From contig CAZLXI010000019.1 of assembly GCA_964563435.1 (NCBI GenBank), positions 1 through 64,000 on the forward strand: a DNA stretch of 64,000 bases, read 5' to 3'. Shown here one piece after another: positions 26,560-35,124 of this stretch (its first letter is position 1; every line of letters begins with the position of its first letter). The stretch comes from Leadbetterella sp964563435 (GTDB lineage: Bacteria > Bacteroidota > Bacteroidia > Cytophagales > Spirosomataceae). The notes beneath the pieces are model-generated. The model saw only the letters and a list, made by a program, of their open reading frames with translations. It did no database searches and was not told the DNA's origin. The translations under genes and the position numbers were made by a program.

Positions 26560-26919
26560 CTAATCACTTGTGAAACTTTCAAATCCGTAGGCGCAGTGCC
26601 GGCATCCGTTGCCGCAACAGTACCCGCGGAGAATATGGTAAAATTCTGTAAACACGAAGAAGCCGTTCTCTTTGTAATAGTGAAGTCCCTCCACCAGTAG
26701 TTCGGGACTCGCCGGGAATTTGTAGGTTCCTCTGGCCTTTACGGCCCGGTTCAGCTCTTCGAGGCACTTTTTGCAAAGGCATCCGTAGCGGGTTTGGGCC
26801 AGGAATGCACGGGTTTCAGGCAATACCCTCACGGTACTGCACTGGCAGTTGGCCACATCGCCTGCCTTGCATTCGAAGCGGCTTCCGCATCTCGGACATT
26901 CGACTTCTTCGTGTTTCAT
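26560..26919 (-). CDS. Cysteine-rich CWC-like / DUF5522-like protein
   Basis: This 119-residue protein has two Cys clusters. The N-terminal half has 'CPRCGSRFECKAGDVANCQC' and 'YGCLCKKCLEELN', a probable zinc ribbon of the CWC type. The C-terminal half has 'HYYKENGFFVFTEFYHILRG' then 'YCCGNGCRHCAYGF', the DUF5522 pattern. In many genomes these two are separate small proteins, so this looks like a natural fusion. Nine or more cysteines suggest metal binding. It precedes nothing obvious in an operon: metE ends (3') at 26960 and starts upstream at 29254, so read-through from metE is possible. The function is unknown. Confidence 0.78.
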   Translation of the reverse strand: MKHEEVECPRCGSRFECKAGDVANCQCSTVRVLPETRAFLAQTRYGCLCKKCLEELNRAVKARGTYKFPASPELLVEGLHYYKENGFFVFTEFYHILRGYCCGNGCRHCAYGFESFTSD

Positions 26920-26959
26920 TTCATGAGTATTTCCTATCCCATCGGGAAGTTTTCCCCAA

Positions 26960-29254
26960 TCAGCTCACCCTTAATCTCCAGGCCGCCGCCACCATCTTCT
27001 GCAGCGCTAGCCGGGTTTCTTCCCAATGACGTGTTTTCAGTCCGCAGTCGGGATTTACCCATAACTGGGCGTCAGGGATTACCTTACGGGCCTTTTCCAT
27101 CAGGTTTACCATTTCCTCTTCCGAAGGTACCCGCGGCGAGTGAATATCGTACACCCCGGGCCCGATCTCGTTCGGATAGGCAAACTTATGAAATGCATCC
27201 AGCAATTCCATCTGTGAGCGAGAACATTCTATGGTAATCACATCGGCATCCATATCTGCTATGCTCTGAATAATATCATTAAACTCCGAATAGCACATGT
27301 GCGTATGAATCTGGGTGGCATCTTCCACACCGGCCGCCGAAACCCGGAACGCCCGCACGGCCCAGTCGAGGTAGGTTCGGCGGTTTTCTTTCCTTAAAGG
27401 AAGTCCTTCGCGGATGGCCGGCTCATCGATCTGGATGATCCGGATACCCGCCTTCTCCAGATCCTCCACCTCATCGCGAATGGCGAGGGCAATCTGCATA
27501 CAGGTATCCCGGCGCGGCTGGTCATTTCTGACGAAAGACCATTGCAAAATAGTTACCGGGCCTGTGAGCATTCCTTTCACCCATTTTGAAGTGAGCGACT
27601 GCGCATATTTCGTCCAGCGGAGTGTCATGGGCTCTGTACGGCTCACGTCGCCGAAGATCACCGGGGGCTTTACGCAGCGGCTGCCATAGCTCTGCACCCA
27701 TCCGTTCTGAGTAAACACAAAACCCTCCAGCTTTTCGCCGAAGTACTCCACCATATCGTTCCGCTCAAACTCGCCGTGCACCAGCACATCCATATCAATT
27801 TCCTCCTGCCACTTAATAGCTGCGGCGGTTTCTTCTTCAATCAGCCGGTCATACTCCTCTCGGGTCAGCTCGCCTTTCTTCCATCTCGCCCGCCAGCTTC
27901 TCACCTCCTGGGTCTGGGGAAAGGAGCCGATGGTAGTAGTCGGGAAAAGCGGCAGGTTCAGCACTTCCTGCTGCTTTTGTCTTCGAACCGGGAAAGCGTT
28001 GTTTCTCCGGGCATCTTTTTCCGTGATCCGGCTCACCCTTTCTTTCACTTCCGGGTTATGGATCAGTGACGACGTTTTGCGGCTTTCCTGCGCCTTTCTG
28101 TTTTCTTCAAAAGCTGTTTTCAACGCTTCAGACTCCTCGCCGTATACGTATCTTTTCAGCAGGCTGACTTCCTCAATTTTCTGCCTGGCAAAAGCCATCC
28201 AGTTTTTGATTTCGGGCGCAAGTTTTTTCTCCAGGTCCAGATCGCAGGGAGAGTGAAGCAGCGAACACGAAGGCGCAATCAGGACCCTGTTGGCGCCGAG
28301 TACGCCCGTGGCTTTCCGGATAAGCTCGGCAGAAGCTTCAAAATCATTTTTCCAGATGTTTCTGCCGTCTACCACCCCCAGCGACAAGCGGGTGCTTTTT
28401 TCCGGGAAGGCGGTTACCAGGATATCGTCGAGCTGCAGCGGGCAACGCACCAGGTCGAGATGCAGCGTATCTACCGGCAGCGCAATGGCGGTATCCAGGT
28501 TATTGCCGTAGCACTCAAAATAATTGGCCAGGATAATTTTTACCGAAGGCACCTTCCCCGCAAAGTGCGCGTACGTACGCGAAATTGCGGCTCTCTCGGT
28601 ATCGGTAAGGTCCAGTGCCAGGGCCGGCTCGTCGACCTGTACATATTCTACCCCCTGTTCCGCCAGTAATTTCAGCAGTTGCTCATACACCGGCAGCAGC
28701 CCATCCAGCAGGTCGATTCTGCTGAACCCTTCCTCTTTTTCCTTCCCGATAAGCAGGTACGTCACCGGCCCGATAATCACCGGTTTGGCATGAATGCCCG
28801 CCTCACGGGCCTCTGCGAGTTCCGTCAGCAGTTTAACCGGGTTCAGTTCAAACGGCTGATTCGCCTTAAACTCGGGTACAATATAGTGATAGTTGGTATC
28901 AAACCATTTGGTCATTTCCATGGCTGTCAGGTCAAAACCTCCATTCTGATACCCCCGCGCCATGGCAAAGTACAATTCGGTTGCCGAATGCGTTTGTGCA
29001 AATGCCGCATAACGCCCGGGAACAGCCCCCAGTAAAACACTCATGTCGAGTACCTGGTCATAGAAAGAAAAATCATTGCACGGAATTAAGTCTATCCCGT
29101 TTTCCTGCTGGATTTTCCAGTTTTCCAACCGGATCTTCTGCCCGGTTTTCTCCAGCTCTTCAACCGGTATTTTTCCCGCCCAATACGCTTCCGAGGCTTT
29201 TTTCAGCTCTCGCCGGCTACCAATACGCGGGTAGCCCAGATTCTGTGTATGCAT
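26960..29254 (-). CDS. metE: Cobalamin-independent methionine synthase
   Basis: The 764-residue product opens with 'NLGYPRIGSRRELKKASEAY', the MetE signature. It has two barrel halves, and the zinc/homocysteine site lies in the second half: His/Cys in 'IHTHMCYSEFNDII' (about 645-658), Glu in 'ITIECSRS' near 672 and Cys in 'NPDCGLKTRHW' near 736. It transfers the methyl group from 5-methyltetrahydropteroyl-polyglutamate to homocysteine without B12. The upstream cobalamin riboswitch implies that it is switched off when B12 is available and a B12-dependent MetH can work. Length is standard. Confidence 0.96.
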   Translation of the reverse strand: MHTQNLGYPRIGSRRELKKASEAYWAGKIPVEELEKTGQKIRLENWKIQQENGIDLIPCNDFSFYDQVLDMSVLLGAVPGRYAAFAQTHSATELYFAMARGYQNGGFDLTAMEMTKWFDTNYHYIVPEFKANQPFELNPVKLLTELAEAREAGIHAKPVIIGPVTYLLIGKEKEEGFSRIDLLDGLLPVYEQLLKLLAEQGVEYVQVDEPALALDLTDTERAAISRTYAHFAGKVPSVKIILANYFECYGNNLDTAIALPVDTLHLDLVRCPLQLDDILVTAFPEKSTRLSLGVVDGRNIWKNDFEASAELIRKATGVLGANRVLIAPSCSLLHSPCDLDLEKKLAPEIKNWMAFARQKIEEVSLLKRYVYGEESEALKTAFEENRKAQESRKTSSLIHNPEVKERVSRITEKDARRNNAFPVRRQKQQEVLNLPLFPTTTIGSFPQTQEVRSWRARWKKGELTREEYDRLIEEETAAAIKWQEEIDMDVLVHGEFERNDMVEYFGEKLEGFVFTQNGWVQSYGSRCVKPPVIFGDVSRTEPMTLRWTKYAQSLTSKWVKGMLTGPVTILQWSFVRNDQPRRDTCMQIALAIRDEVEDLEKAGIRIIQIDEPAIREGLPLRKENRRTYLDWAVRAFRVSAAGVEDATQIHTHMCYSEFNDIIQSIADMDADVITIECSRSQMELLDAFHKFAYPNEIGPGVYDIHSPRVPSEEEMVNLMEKARKVIPDAQLWVNPDCGLKTRHWEETRLALQKMVAAAWRLRVS

Positions 29255-29407
29255 TTTTTAGATCGTAAAAATTTTAGAAAAACAGCTCAGAACTTCCGGC
29301 CTTAACCGGAGAGAGCTTCAGGGAAATGCATGCACAGGCCCGCCCAAACGGAGCGTGGTGTACATCAAAACTAACCGAAAGCTTCAATCCGCGAAAGCCA
29401 CCGTCAA

Positions 29408-29592
29408 TTCAGAAAAGGCAGGTCTCCTGGCTTGTGCCGTTTTTGTCGCCCTTCCCGCCGGAGCAGTGGACCCGTTAGGAGCTAGCCCCCTCAGACAAAA
29501 ACCTGTTGCAGCACTTACAGTTGCGCGACAGCCCGCGATTCTCACACGGTTCCCTATTCTTCCCGGCAAGCGGGAACCTCTTCTTCTTTTGA
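29408..29592 (-). ncRNA. Cobalamin (adenosylcobalamin-type) riboswitch controlling metE
   Basis: On the minus strand the leader shows the conserved elements in order: 'GGGAACCGTGTGAGAATC', then 'GGGCTGTCGCGCAACTGTAAG' (plus-strand 29514-29534), and the closing B12 box 'GCCAGGAGACCTGCC' (plus-strand 29417-29431). metE starts about 155 nt downstream. Binding of cobalamin should reduce metE expression. A TAATTTTG -7 box lies upstream on the minus strand at 29650-29643. Confidence 0.95.
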
Positions 29593-29619
29593 TGAAGAAC
29601 AGAACTTTATCGACACCAA

Positions 29620-29848
29620 TTTAGATTATTTATCTATATATACAAAATTATATGGATAATTTATTTATAATAATAAAATTATATAGACAAAAACAACAAA
29701 ATAATACACAAAAATAGTTAAAATAACTTTAACTAGTAAGCACTAACCAAAGAGTAGCCTCCTCCCCAAAACAGGTTTTTGGAAGTGCTTGCAAAGTAAA
29801 AAAAATGAAGTCTCAGAATTCTGTTGGCCGTGTTCTGTTTTTAAGAAT
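29620..29848. other. AT-rich intergenic region between metE leader and the outer-membrane gene
   Basis: The gap contains the probable metE promoter near 29643-29650 and is very A/T-rich up to about 29740. The 29740-29848 part shows no gene or clear hairpin. Confidence 0.45.
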
Positions 29849-30448
29849 TCATAAGCGGAATGAAAACCCTAACCTTAACCTGCCTTTTTCGTTAGCATCA
29901 TTTAAAACTGATGATTTTGAGAAAGCCCTCCAGTTATAGGCAGCGTCAATAGAAAACCTTTTACCAATCGGGAATCGGACCCCGCCTTCCACGGAACCAA
30001 TCACACCAGAGGCTTTCACTTTTCCCATTTGGCCGGAAGTATTTTCAGTCTCCCCCCATTGGAAATTGTAGCCCGCGGATACCTGTACAAAAGGTTTTAT
30101 CCGGATTCCGGGCGCATAATAGCGTACAAAAACTTCCGGCGCGAAAGATTTATGGTCGTACTCCCAGATACTGACCGCACTTCCACTTTTAAGTTCCATG
30201 GCATCCTTCCCGTAAGACATACGCAGGCCGGTAGCCAGGTTTTTAGCCACAAAATACCCTGCCCAGGGCGATAACGACCAGATGGGGCGTTTGTAGTAGG
30301 GACTATTATTAAATCCCCCCGAGCCGTAAAGCCCGGCTATATATTCCCCTTTCTCAAAGTCTTTGCCCTTCGCTTCGGTTTCCTGTCCGTTAGCAGCAAA
30401 AGAGAAGAATAAGGCAGCAAAAAAGAGGGTGTGTCTGAAGTTGATCAT
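29849..30448 (-). CDS. Small outer-membrane beta-barrel protein
   Basis: The 199-residue protein has a signal peptide (MINFRHTLFFAALFFSFAANGQ) and alternating beta strands with aromatic girdle residues ('WSLSPWAGYFVAKNLATGLR', 'KPFVQVSAGYNFQWGE'). It ends in 'GRLRLGFSFRL', a terminal-Phe-type outer-membrane signal. This is an OmpW/Opa-like eight-stranded barrel common in Bacteroidota. It lies 12 bp after the TonB receptor on the same strand and is probably co-transcribed with the receptor and DUF4249 lipoprotein. Its role in the locus is unknown. Confidence 0.82.
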   Translation of the reverse strand: MINFRHTLFFAALFFSFAANGQETEAKGKDFEKGEYIAGLYGSGGFNNSPYYKRPIWSLSPWAGYFVAKNLATGLRMSYGKDAMELKSGSAVSIWEYDHKSFAPEVFVRYYAPGIRIKPFVQVSAGYNFQWGETENTSGQMGKVKASGVIGSVEGGVRFPIGKRFSIDAAYNWRAFSKSSVLNDANEKGRLRLGFSFRL

Positions 30449-30460
30449 GATATTTTGTTT

Positions 30461-32746
30461 TTAAAATTGAACTGAATAATTAATGAATGGTAAAATCGGG
30501 AACATGGAGTATTGTTTGATCACCAGCGCAGGGTTCTCCCCGGTTTGCGGATCACTGGTTTTCCTGAAATCAAGATACAAAGGGTTAGCCCGGTTATAGG
30601 CATTATACACACCGAAGCTCAGCTTCGTTTCATACTTCTTCCAAAGGACCCCATAACGGGTTACGCCCAGATCCAGCTTGTGAAAAGCAGGCATGCGGCC
30701 GTTGTTACGTTCATGATAAATAAACCTTGGATTATTGTTATACAAAACAGCACCCACGGGTAAGGTCACCGCATGCCCGGTCTGGTAGATAAACGTAGCG
30801 TTCAGGCTCCACTTTTTATTGAAAACAAAGGTGGCCGACCCGTTCAGGTTATGGCGGCGGTCGTATTTCATGGGGTACCACTGCCCGTCATTGATATTAT
30901 CAAACCTGAGCTCGCTCCGGGCCAGCGTATACGAAAGCCTGCCTCTTAGTTTGCCCGAGTTTCTTACGGCCATCACTTCCAGCCCGGTGCTCCGACCGGC
31001 ACCTCCGCTGCTTACGATATTCTCCCAGGAGTCGGCCAGCATGCCGGTGAAGTTGGTGCCGTCGGGATAGTCGATCATGTTTTTCAGGCGTTTATTATAG
31101 AACTCCAATGAGATATCTATGTCGGGCTGCACCAGTTTTCGGGATATCCCTGCCGACCATTGCCAGGCCCTTGAAGGCGGGATTCGTGCGGTAGCCGGCA
31201 GCCAGGCATCATAGCCAAATCCGTACCCGTTATTGACCAGCAAATGCAGGTACTGATTCATCACGGTATAACTGGCATAAAGCTTCCAGCGGTGGGCAAA
31301 TGACCAGTTGGCGGCCAGGCGGGGCTCAGGGTTACGAAAAACCGTACCGCCGGCTTTGTAGTGCGTATACCTCCCGCCGGCATTCACACTCAACCGGGGG
31401 TTAAGTTTTATATCCGTATCTAAAAAGAGGCTGGCCTGACCTGCCTTGAGGCGGGTGCGGTCTACGTTCGACTCCATGGCATAATTGGTGGTCATGTTAA
31501 AGGGATCAAACCGGTGGCGGGTAACCTCGGTCCCAATACGCATCTCTATCCATCGGTTCGGAAAATAGTCAAACTGGATCTTGCCTCCGATATCCGTGAT
31601 ACGGGTATCGCTGTAGCGGTAGAAGGCCTGGCCTCCATCACTGAAGTCGTTGGTAAACTGGCTGGTGTAATCAGAGTAGATCAGGATAGCCTTGGAAAAC
31701 AGTTTGGGCGAAAGCATCTTACTATAACGGAGCGTGCCGGTATTATTGCCCCAGTTATTGCCTACAACTGTGCTCACCTCTTTTGTATCGGTTTTTGACC
31801 ATTCATCGTATTTAAACCGGTCAAAACCGCTATAAAAACTGAGATAAATATGATCGGTTTTACTAAGCTGAAAATTTAGCTTGGTATTGAGATCATAAAA
31901 TTTGTAGATGTAGTCTTCGCCCGAAGTTCCGGCGTGCCTTTTCTGGCGGAGCAGCGGTGTCAGGCCCAGCGTAGACACCCTGCCGGATACAATGAACGAA
32001 GCTTTATTCTTAATGACAGGCCCTTCCAGGGTCAGGCTTTGATTCAGCAGCCCCAGCCCTGCTTCACCCCCGAATTTCTGATTGTTTCCTTCCTTCATGG
32101 TCAGATCGATGATCGAAGAAAGGCGCCCGCCGTACCGGGCAGGAAACGCCCCTTTGTACAGGTCTGCATTTTTCAGGGAGGAAGGGTTGAGCACCGAGAA
32201 AAATCCACCAAGGTGCATCGCATTATACACCGGGGCGTCATCGAGCAAGATCAGGTTCTGGTCAGGAGAGCCCCCCCGAACATACAATCCGGCGCTGCCC
32301 TCACCCCCGGTAGCAACACCCGGAGTAAAGCTAAACGCTTTCAGAACATCGGCCTCACCCAGCAGCACCGGCATATTCCGGATCTCACTGACGGGCAGGG
32401 AGAGCGGGTTTCCGGGAATGGCTCTGGGGGCGGTGATCACCACTTCTCCCAGCACGGCCGCCCTTTTTAAACGGATGTCAAGCGGCTGGTCTTTCTCCGG
32501 TTGAAGATAGTAAGGCTGATAGCCTACATGACTGAATTTCAGTACGGGTGGTTTTGCTGCGAAAGTCAGGCTGAAAAAACCGTAGGTATTGGTGAATGTT
32601 CCGGCACCCGAAAGGCTGTCGGATACGCTTACCCCCACGAGAAACTCACCGCTGCTCTCATCCCGCACCTGACCACTCACCGTGAACTGCTGGGCAGATG
32701 CCTGGATCGAACAAAACCAAAGAAAGATATTTAAAAACCTCCGCAT
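30461..32746 (-). CDS. TonB-dependent receptor with carboxypeptidase-like N-terminal domain
   Basis: The 761-residue protein has a signal peptide (to ASA-Q near residue 19). A CarboxypepD_reg domain follows (about 22-100, 'VSGQVRDESSGEFLVGVSVS'), then a plug ('PVSEIRNMPVLLGEADVLKA', 'YVRGGSPDQNLILLDDAPVY') and a 22-strand barrel ending 'FPILPFINYSVQF'. It imports an unknown ligand across the outer membrane, powered by TonB. Its start immediately follows the stop of the DUF4249 gene (no gap), so the two are translationally coupled. This pair type is frequent in Bacteroidota, and ligands are generally unknown. A short-plug receptor of this kind has no SusD partner. Confidence 0.92.
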   Translation of the reverse strand: MRRFLNIFLWFCSIQASAQQFTVSGQVRDESSGEFLVGVSVSDSLSGAGTFTNTYGFFSLTFAAKPPVLKFSHVGYQPYYLQPEKDQPLDIRLKRAAVLGEVVITAPRAIPGNPLSLPVSEIRNMPVLLGEADVLKAFSFTPGVATGGEGSAGLYVRGGSPDQNLILLDDAPVYNAMHLGGFFSVLNPSSLKNADLYKGAFPARYGGRLSSIIDLTMKEGNNQKFGGEAGLGLLNQSLTLEGPVIKNKASFIVSGRVSTLGLTPLLRQKRHAGTSGEDYIYKFYDLNTKLNFQLSKTDHIYLSFYSGFDRFKYDEWSKTDTKEVSTVVGNNWGNNTGTLRYSKMLSPKLFSKAILIYSDYTSQFTNDFSDGGQAFYRYSDTRITDIGGKIQFDYFPNRWIEMRIGTEVTRHRFDPFNMTTNYAMESNVDRTRLKAGQASLFLDTDIKLNPRLSVNAGGRYTHYKAGGTVFRNPEPRLAANWSFAHRWKLYASYTVMNQYLHLLVNNGYGFGYDAWLPATARIPPSRAWQWSAGISRKLVQPDIDISLEFYNKRLKNMIDYPDGTNFTGMLADSWENIVSSGGAGRSTGLEVMAVRNSGKLRGRLSYTLARSELRFDNINDGQWYPMKYDRRHNLNGSATFVFNKKWSLNATFIYQTGHAVTLPVGAVLYNNNPRFIYHERNNGRMPAFHKLDLGVTRYGVLWKKYETKLSFGVYNAYNRANPLYLDFRKTSDPQTGENPALVIKQYSMFPILPFINYSVQF

Positions 32747-33673
32747 TTAATGTAACTCAATTTCCGTGGCATGGTAACCGTATATAATACCGTACCCGTT
32801 TTTAATATTGGTATAAGCCTTTTGAGGCGGAAGCACCATATGATCCAGTCCTTCGGGTTGCTTATATTCTATCTGGTTGTACAGAAACCATTCTTTGGTG
32901 GAAGAAGCCAGCAGCATGGTGATTTTCCGGGCTCTGTCGTACCCCCACGAACCGTCGGGAAGAGTTGTGAGGTTTCCGGTACTAACAAAAAAACCCAGTG
33001 AAGTATTTACAGAGATACACTCCCCGTTCATCATAAACAACTCTCCATACGACCGGTCGTAAAAACTACCCCATGTATGGCAGTCTTCCTCATTGGCCAC
33101 TATATTATCCAGGGCAGGCCACTTGAAAGGCCAGTTGTTTTCTTCAAAATAAGCCATAAAACCCAGGGTCAGGTACGAGTTATGAAGATTGCCTGCGAAC
33201 CGGAGAGAAATCAGATCCTGGTGTGGAACGGTAGCTGAATTTTTTTCAGGTTCTGCATCTCTTTTTCGGATGTAGGTGAATTCGGGAACTGAAGCCGGCA
33301 CCGTCACGTCAGCAGACTCCGCCGGGGTCAGGCCCGGTGCTTCCACTTTTACCCTATAATTCTGCCCTGCTTCTATAATACTTTCCGAGCCGTACAAGCC
33401 GTTCTCATCGACAGAAGTCAGCAGGCTGTAAAATTTTCCGTTTTTATACAAAGAGACGGTAGCAGTATTCACCGCCGTTTGCTCCGGAACCGGGCCTACC
33501 GCCGGAAAAGTTTTCATCACCTGTATCCGGGCAGGCTTTCCGACCTCCAGTTTTCCCCATAACACCAGCTTTTCTCCTTCAAAAGCTAATGGAATTTCCA
33601 CGTCCCGGCCGCGGCAGGAAGCGATCAGGAGAGTTATACACAGGAAGTAAAATGATTTACTGGATTTCTTCAT
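32747..33673 (-). CDS. DUF4249 lipoprotein
   Basis: The 308-residue protein has a lipoprotein signal (lipobox 'LLIASC', Cys about 20). The DUF4249 pattern follows: 'LVLWGKLEVGKPARIQVMKT', an Ig-like segment 'NTATVSLYKNGKFYSLL', and 'GQNYRVKVEAPGLTPAESAD'. These surface or periplasmic lipoproteins are nearly always encoded beside a TonB receptor, as here. They are thought to help the receptor, but the mechanism is not established. A TATATTTG -7-like box lies on the minus strand at 33750-33743, about 70 bp upstream, so the three-gene unit (33673 to 29849) may have its own promoter. Confidence 0.88.
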   Translation of the reverse strand: MKKSSKSFYFLCITLLIASCRGRDVEIPLAFEGEKLVLWGKLEVGKPARIQVMKTFPAVGPVPEQTAVNTATVSLYKNGKFYSLLTSVDENGLYGSESIIEAGQNYRVKVEAPGLTPAESADVTVPASVPEFTYIRKRDAEPEKNSATVPHQDLISLRFAGNLHNSYLTLGFMAYFEENNWPFKWPALDNIVANEEDCHTWGSFYDRSYGELFMMNGECISVNTSLGFFVSTGNLTTLPDGSWGYDRARKITMLLASSTKEWFLYNQIEYKQPEGLDHMVLPPQKAYTNIKNGYGIIYGYHATEIELH

Positions 33674-33830
33674 GAAGACCTATCGCGCTGGAATAGTAAC
33701 GAACAATTTTATTATGGCAATATAAAATCCGGTAAAATGACACAAATATACCATGACACAGTTCATGTTACACTACCTGAATCCTGGTGGTCTTGTCCTC
33801 TAGTATCTACGTAATAATGCGGGACACAAA

Positions 33831-35000
33831 TCATTCCTTCAAAAAATTGCTGGAAAATTTGCCACGCTTTTCAAAACGTCTGATAAAATCTGACTGTAGA
33901 GATGTGTACTTAATTACGTTATTACTTGTCCAAAAGGAAGGATTGTACTCCTTTTGCATCAATTTACCCTGGCTGTTTCTTACATTTGACAATCCTCTTA
34001 TTTTCGAATCGTAATTCTCAATATTATAAATCAATACATTTTCTTCAATATTCACTGATTTAACCTTTGCTTTCATAGTAATTTTAAAACTATCAAAAGT
34101 CGGGTTTTCCGCGCTATTCTCTTTAAAGTTCACCTCATACCTATACGTCTGATTTTTGGCTATATTATGCTTTGTTTTCTCCTGATAATAAATCCCCGCT
34201 ACTTTTAAAATATTCTCTGATGAGGTATTTATAAATATACTTCCCTCAAAAAAAGGCTTCTCTCTCTTTTTTGGAATACATTGTATTTCCACTATCTCAT
34301 TTCCATTATCTGTCTTATACCTATTCTTAATTTTCAGATTGTACAATCCTAAATTTGATTCCGGACTATTCGGTAGTATCTTACTATTTATTATGCTTCC
34401 TGTTCTGACAAAAGAACTGAAGAAATTGAATACCGATTCACTCTTATAGAGCATGTCCTCTTCTAATCCATAACGATTTTCTGATGGTTTCCAGTTTTTA
34501 ATACCTACAGATGTCCATTCTCCATCAAAAAAAATCTCATTAAAACTTTTGGGTTTCGCGTTTTCTGTAATGGTACTTTTCAGATATCCTTTAAAGAATT
34601 TACTTAACTCCAGGTTCTGAATTGACTTTTCAATGGCTCCCTTTAAAATAGCATATACAGGATTCCCTACGACAGCCTCACCCAATTCTATAGAACCCGG
34701 AATAAGAAAAATCTCAAGGTTATTGATGTTTTTGTCTTTAAGGTTTAATAATTCGGGTTTATAGCCTAAAAACGAGAAAGAGATAACTTCCTCACGACTG
34801 AAAATACTTAATTCAAACTCTCCGTCTTCATTTGCTATTGTTCCTTTCTTATTCCTTTCCTGGAAAACCGTACAACCTGGGAGAGGCAGCTTTGTTTCTG
34901 CATCAAATACTTTTCCGGAGATTATAACTTGTCCAAACGAATATTGCGATATGATTAGTAAAATCAAGGTATATGGATAAAATTTCTTGCTAATTTTCAT
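33831..35000 (-). CDS. Carboxypeptidase-regulatory-like domain protein, peptide-cluster paralog 2
   Basis: From the ATG at 35000 the product is about 389 residues with signal 'KKFYPYTLILLIISQYSFGQ'. A CarboxypepD_reg domain follows ('VIISGKVFDAETKLPLPGCT', about residues 22-105), then a C-terminal beta-rich domain. Motifs 'GYLKSTI', 'NEIFFDGEW' and 'PFFEGSIFINT' align with 'GYLRSSI', 'NEIFFDAKF' and 'PYFEGVISINT' of the neighbouring gene at 35125-36261, so the two are paralogs. The frame is open 38 more codons upstream, but that part encodes a peptide-leader remnant, so I place the start at 35000. It is exported. Its role is unknown. Confidence 0.75.
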   Translation of the reverse strand: MKISKKFYPYTLILLIISQYSFGQVIISGKVFDAETKLPLPGCTVFQERNKKGTIANEDGEFELSIFSREEVISFSFLGYKPELLNLKDKNINNLEIFLIPGSIELGEAVVGNPVYAILKGAIEKSIQNLELSKFFKGYLKSTITENAKPKSFNEIFFDGEWTSVGIKNWKPSENRYGLEEDMLYKSESVFNFFSSFVRTGSIINSKILPNSPESNLGLYNLKIKNRYKTDNGNEIVEIQCIPKKREKPFFEGSIFINTSSENILKVAGIYYQEKTKHNIAKNQTYRYEVNFKENSAENPTFDSFKITMKAKVKSVNIEENVLIYNIENYDSKIRGLSNVRNSQGKLMQKEYNPSFWTSNNVIKYTSLQSDFIRRFEKRGKFSSNFLKE

Positions 35001-35114
35001 TATATATTGTTTTGGATAAAGAGGGAAACTGGCTGTTGGGTGTAAGGAAGTACACACAATATTATCCAATCTATCCTCAAGGTCATCCACCTGGAAATGA
35101 GCTAGTTCATTCTT
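35001..35114 (-). pseudogene. Decayed second copy of the Cys-peptide leader
   Basis: The minus-strand frame directly before paralog 2 reads NELAHFQVDDLEDRLDN, closely matching FELSHFQVEELEERLEN in the intact peptide at 36358-36570. After this the sequence diverges (IVCTSLHPTA...) and continues without a stop into the paralog 2 start. No ATG precedes the leader, and it begins 10 nt after the stop of paralog 1. It looks like a degenerate duplicate of the peptide gene that lost its start, core and stop. Confidence 0.72.
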
Positions 35115-35124
35115 CGTATCGGGG

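Noticed and set aside
29355..29624. Short open frames (both strands) across 29355-29624
   Set aside because: They cover the cobalamin riboswitch, whose conserved RNA segments explain the sequence.
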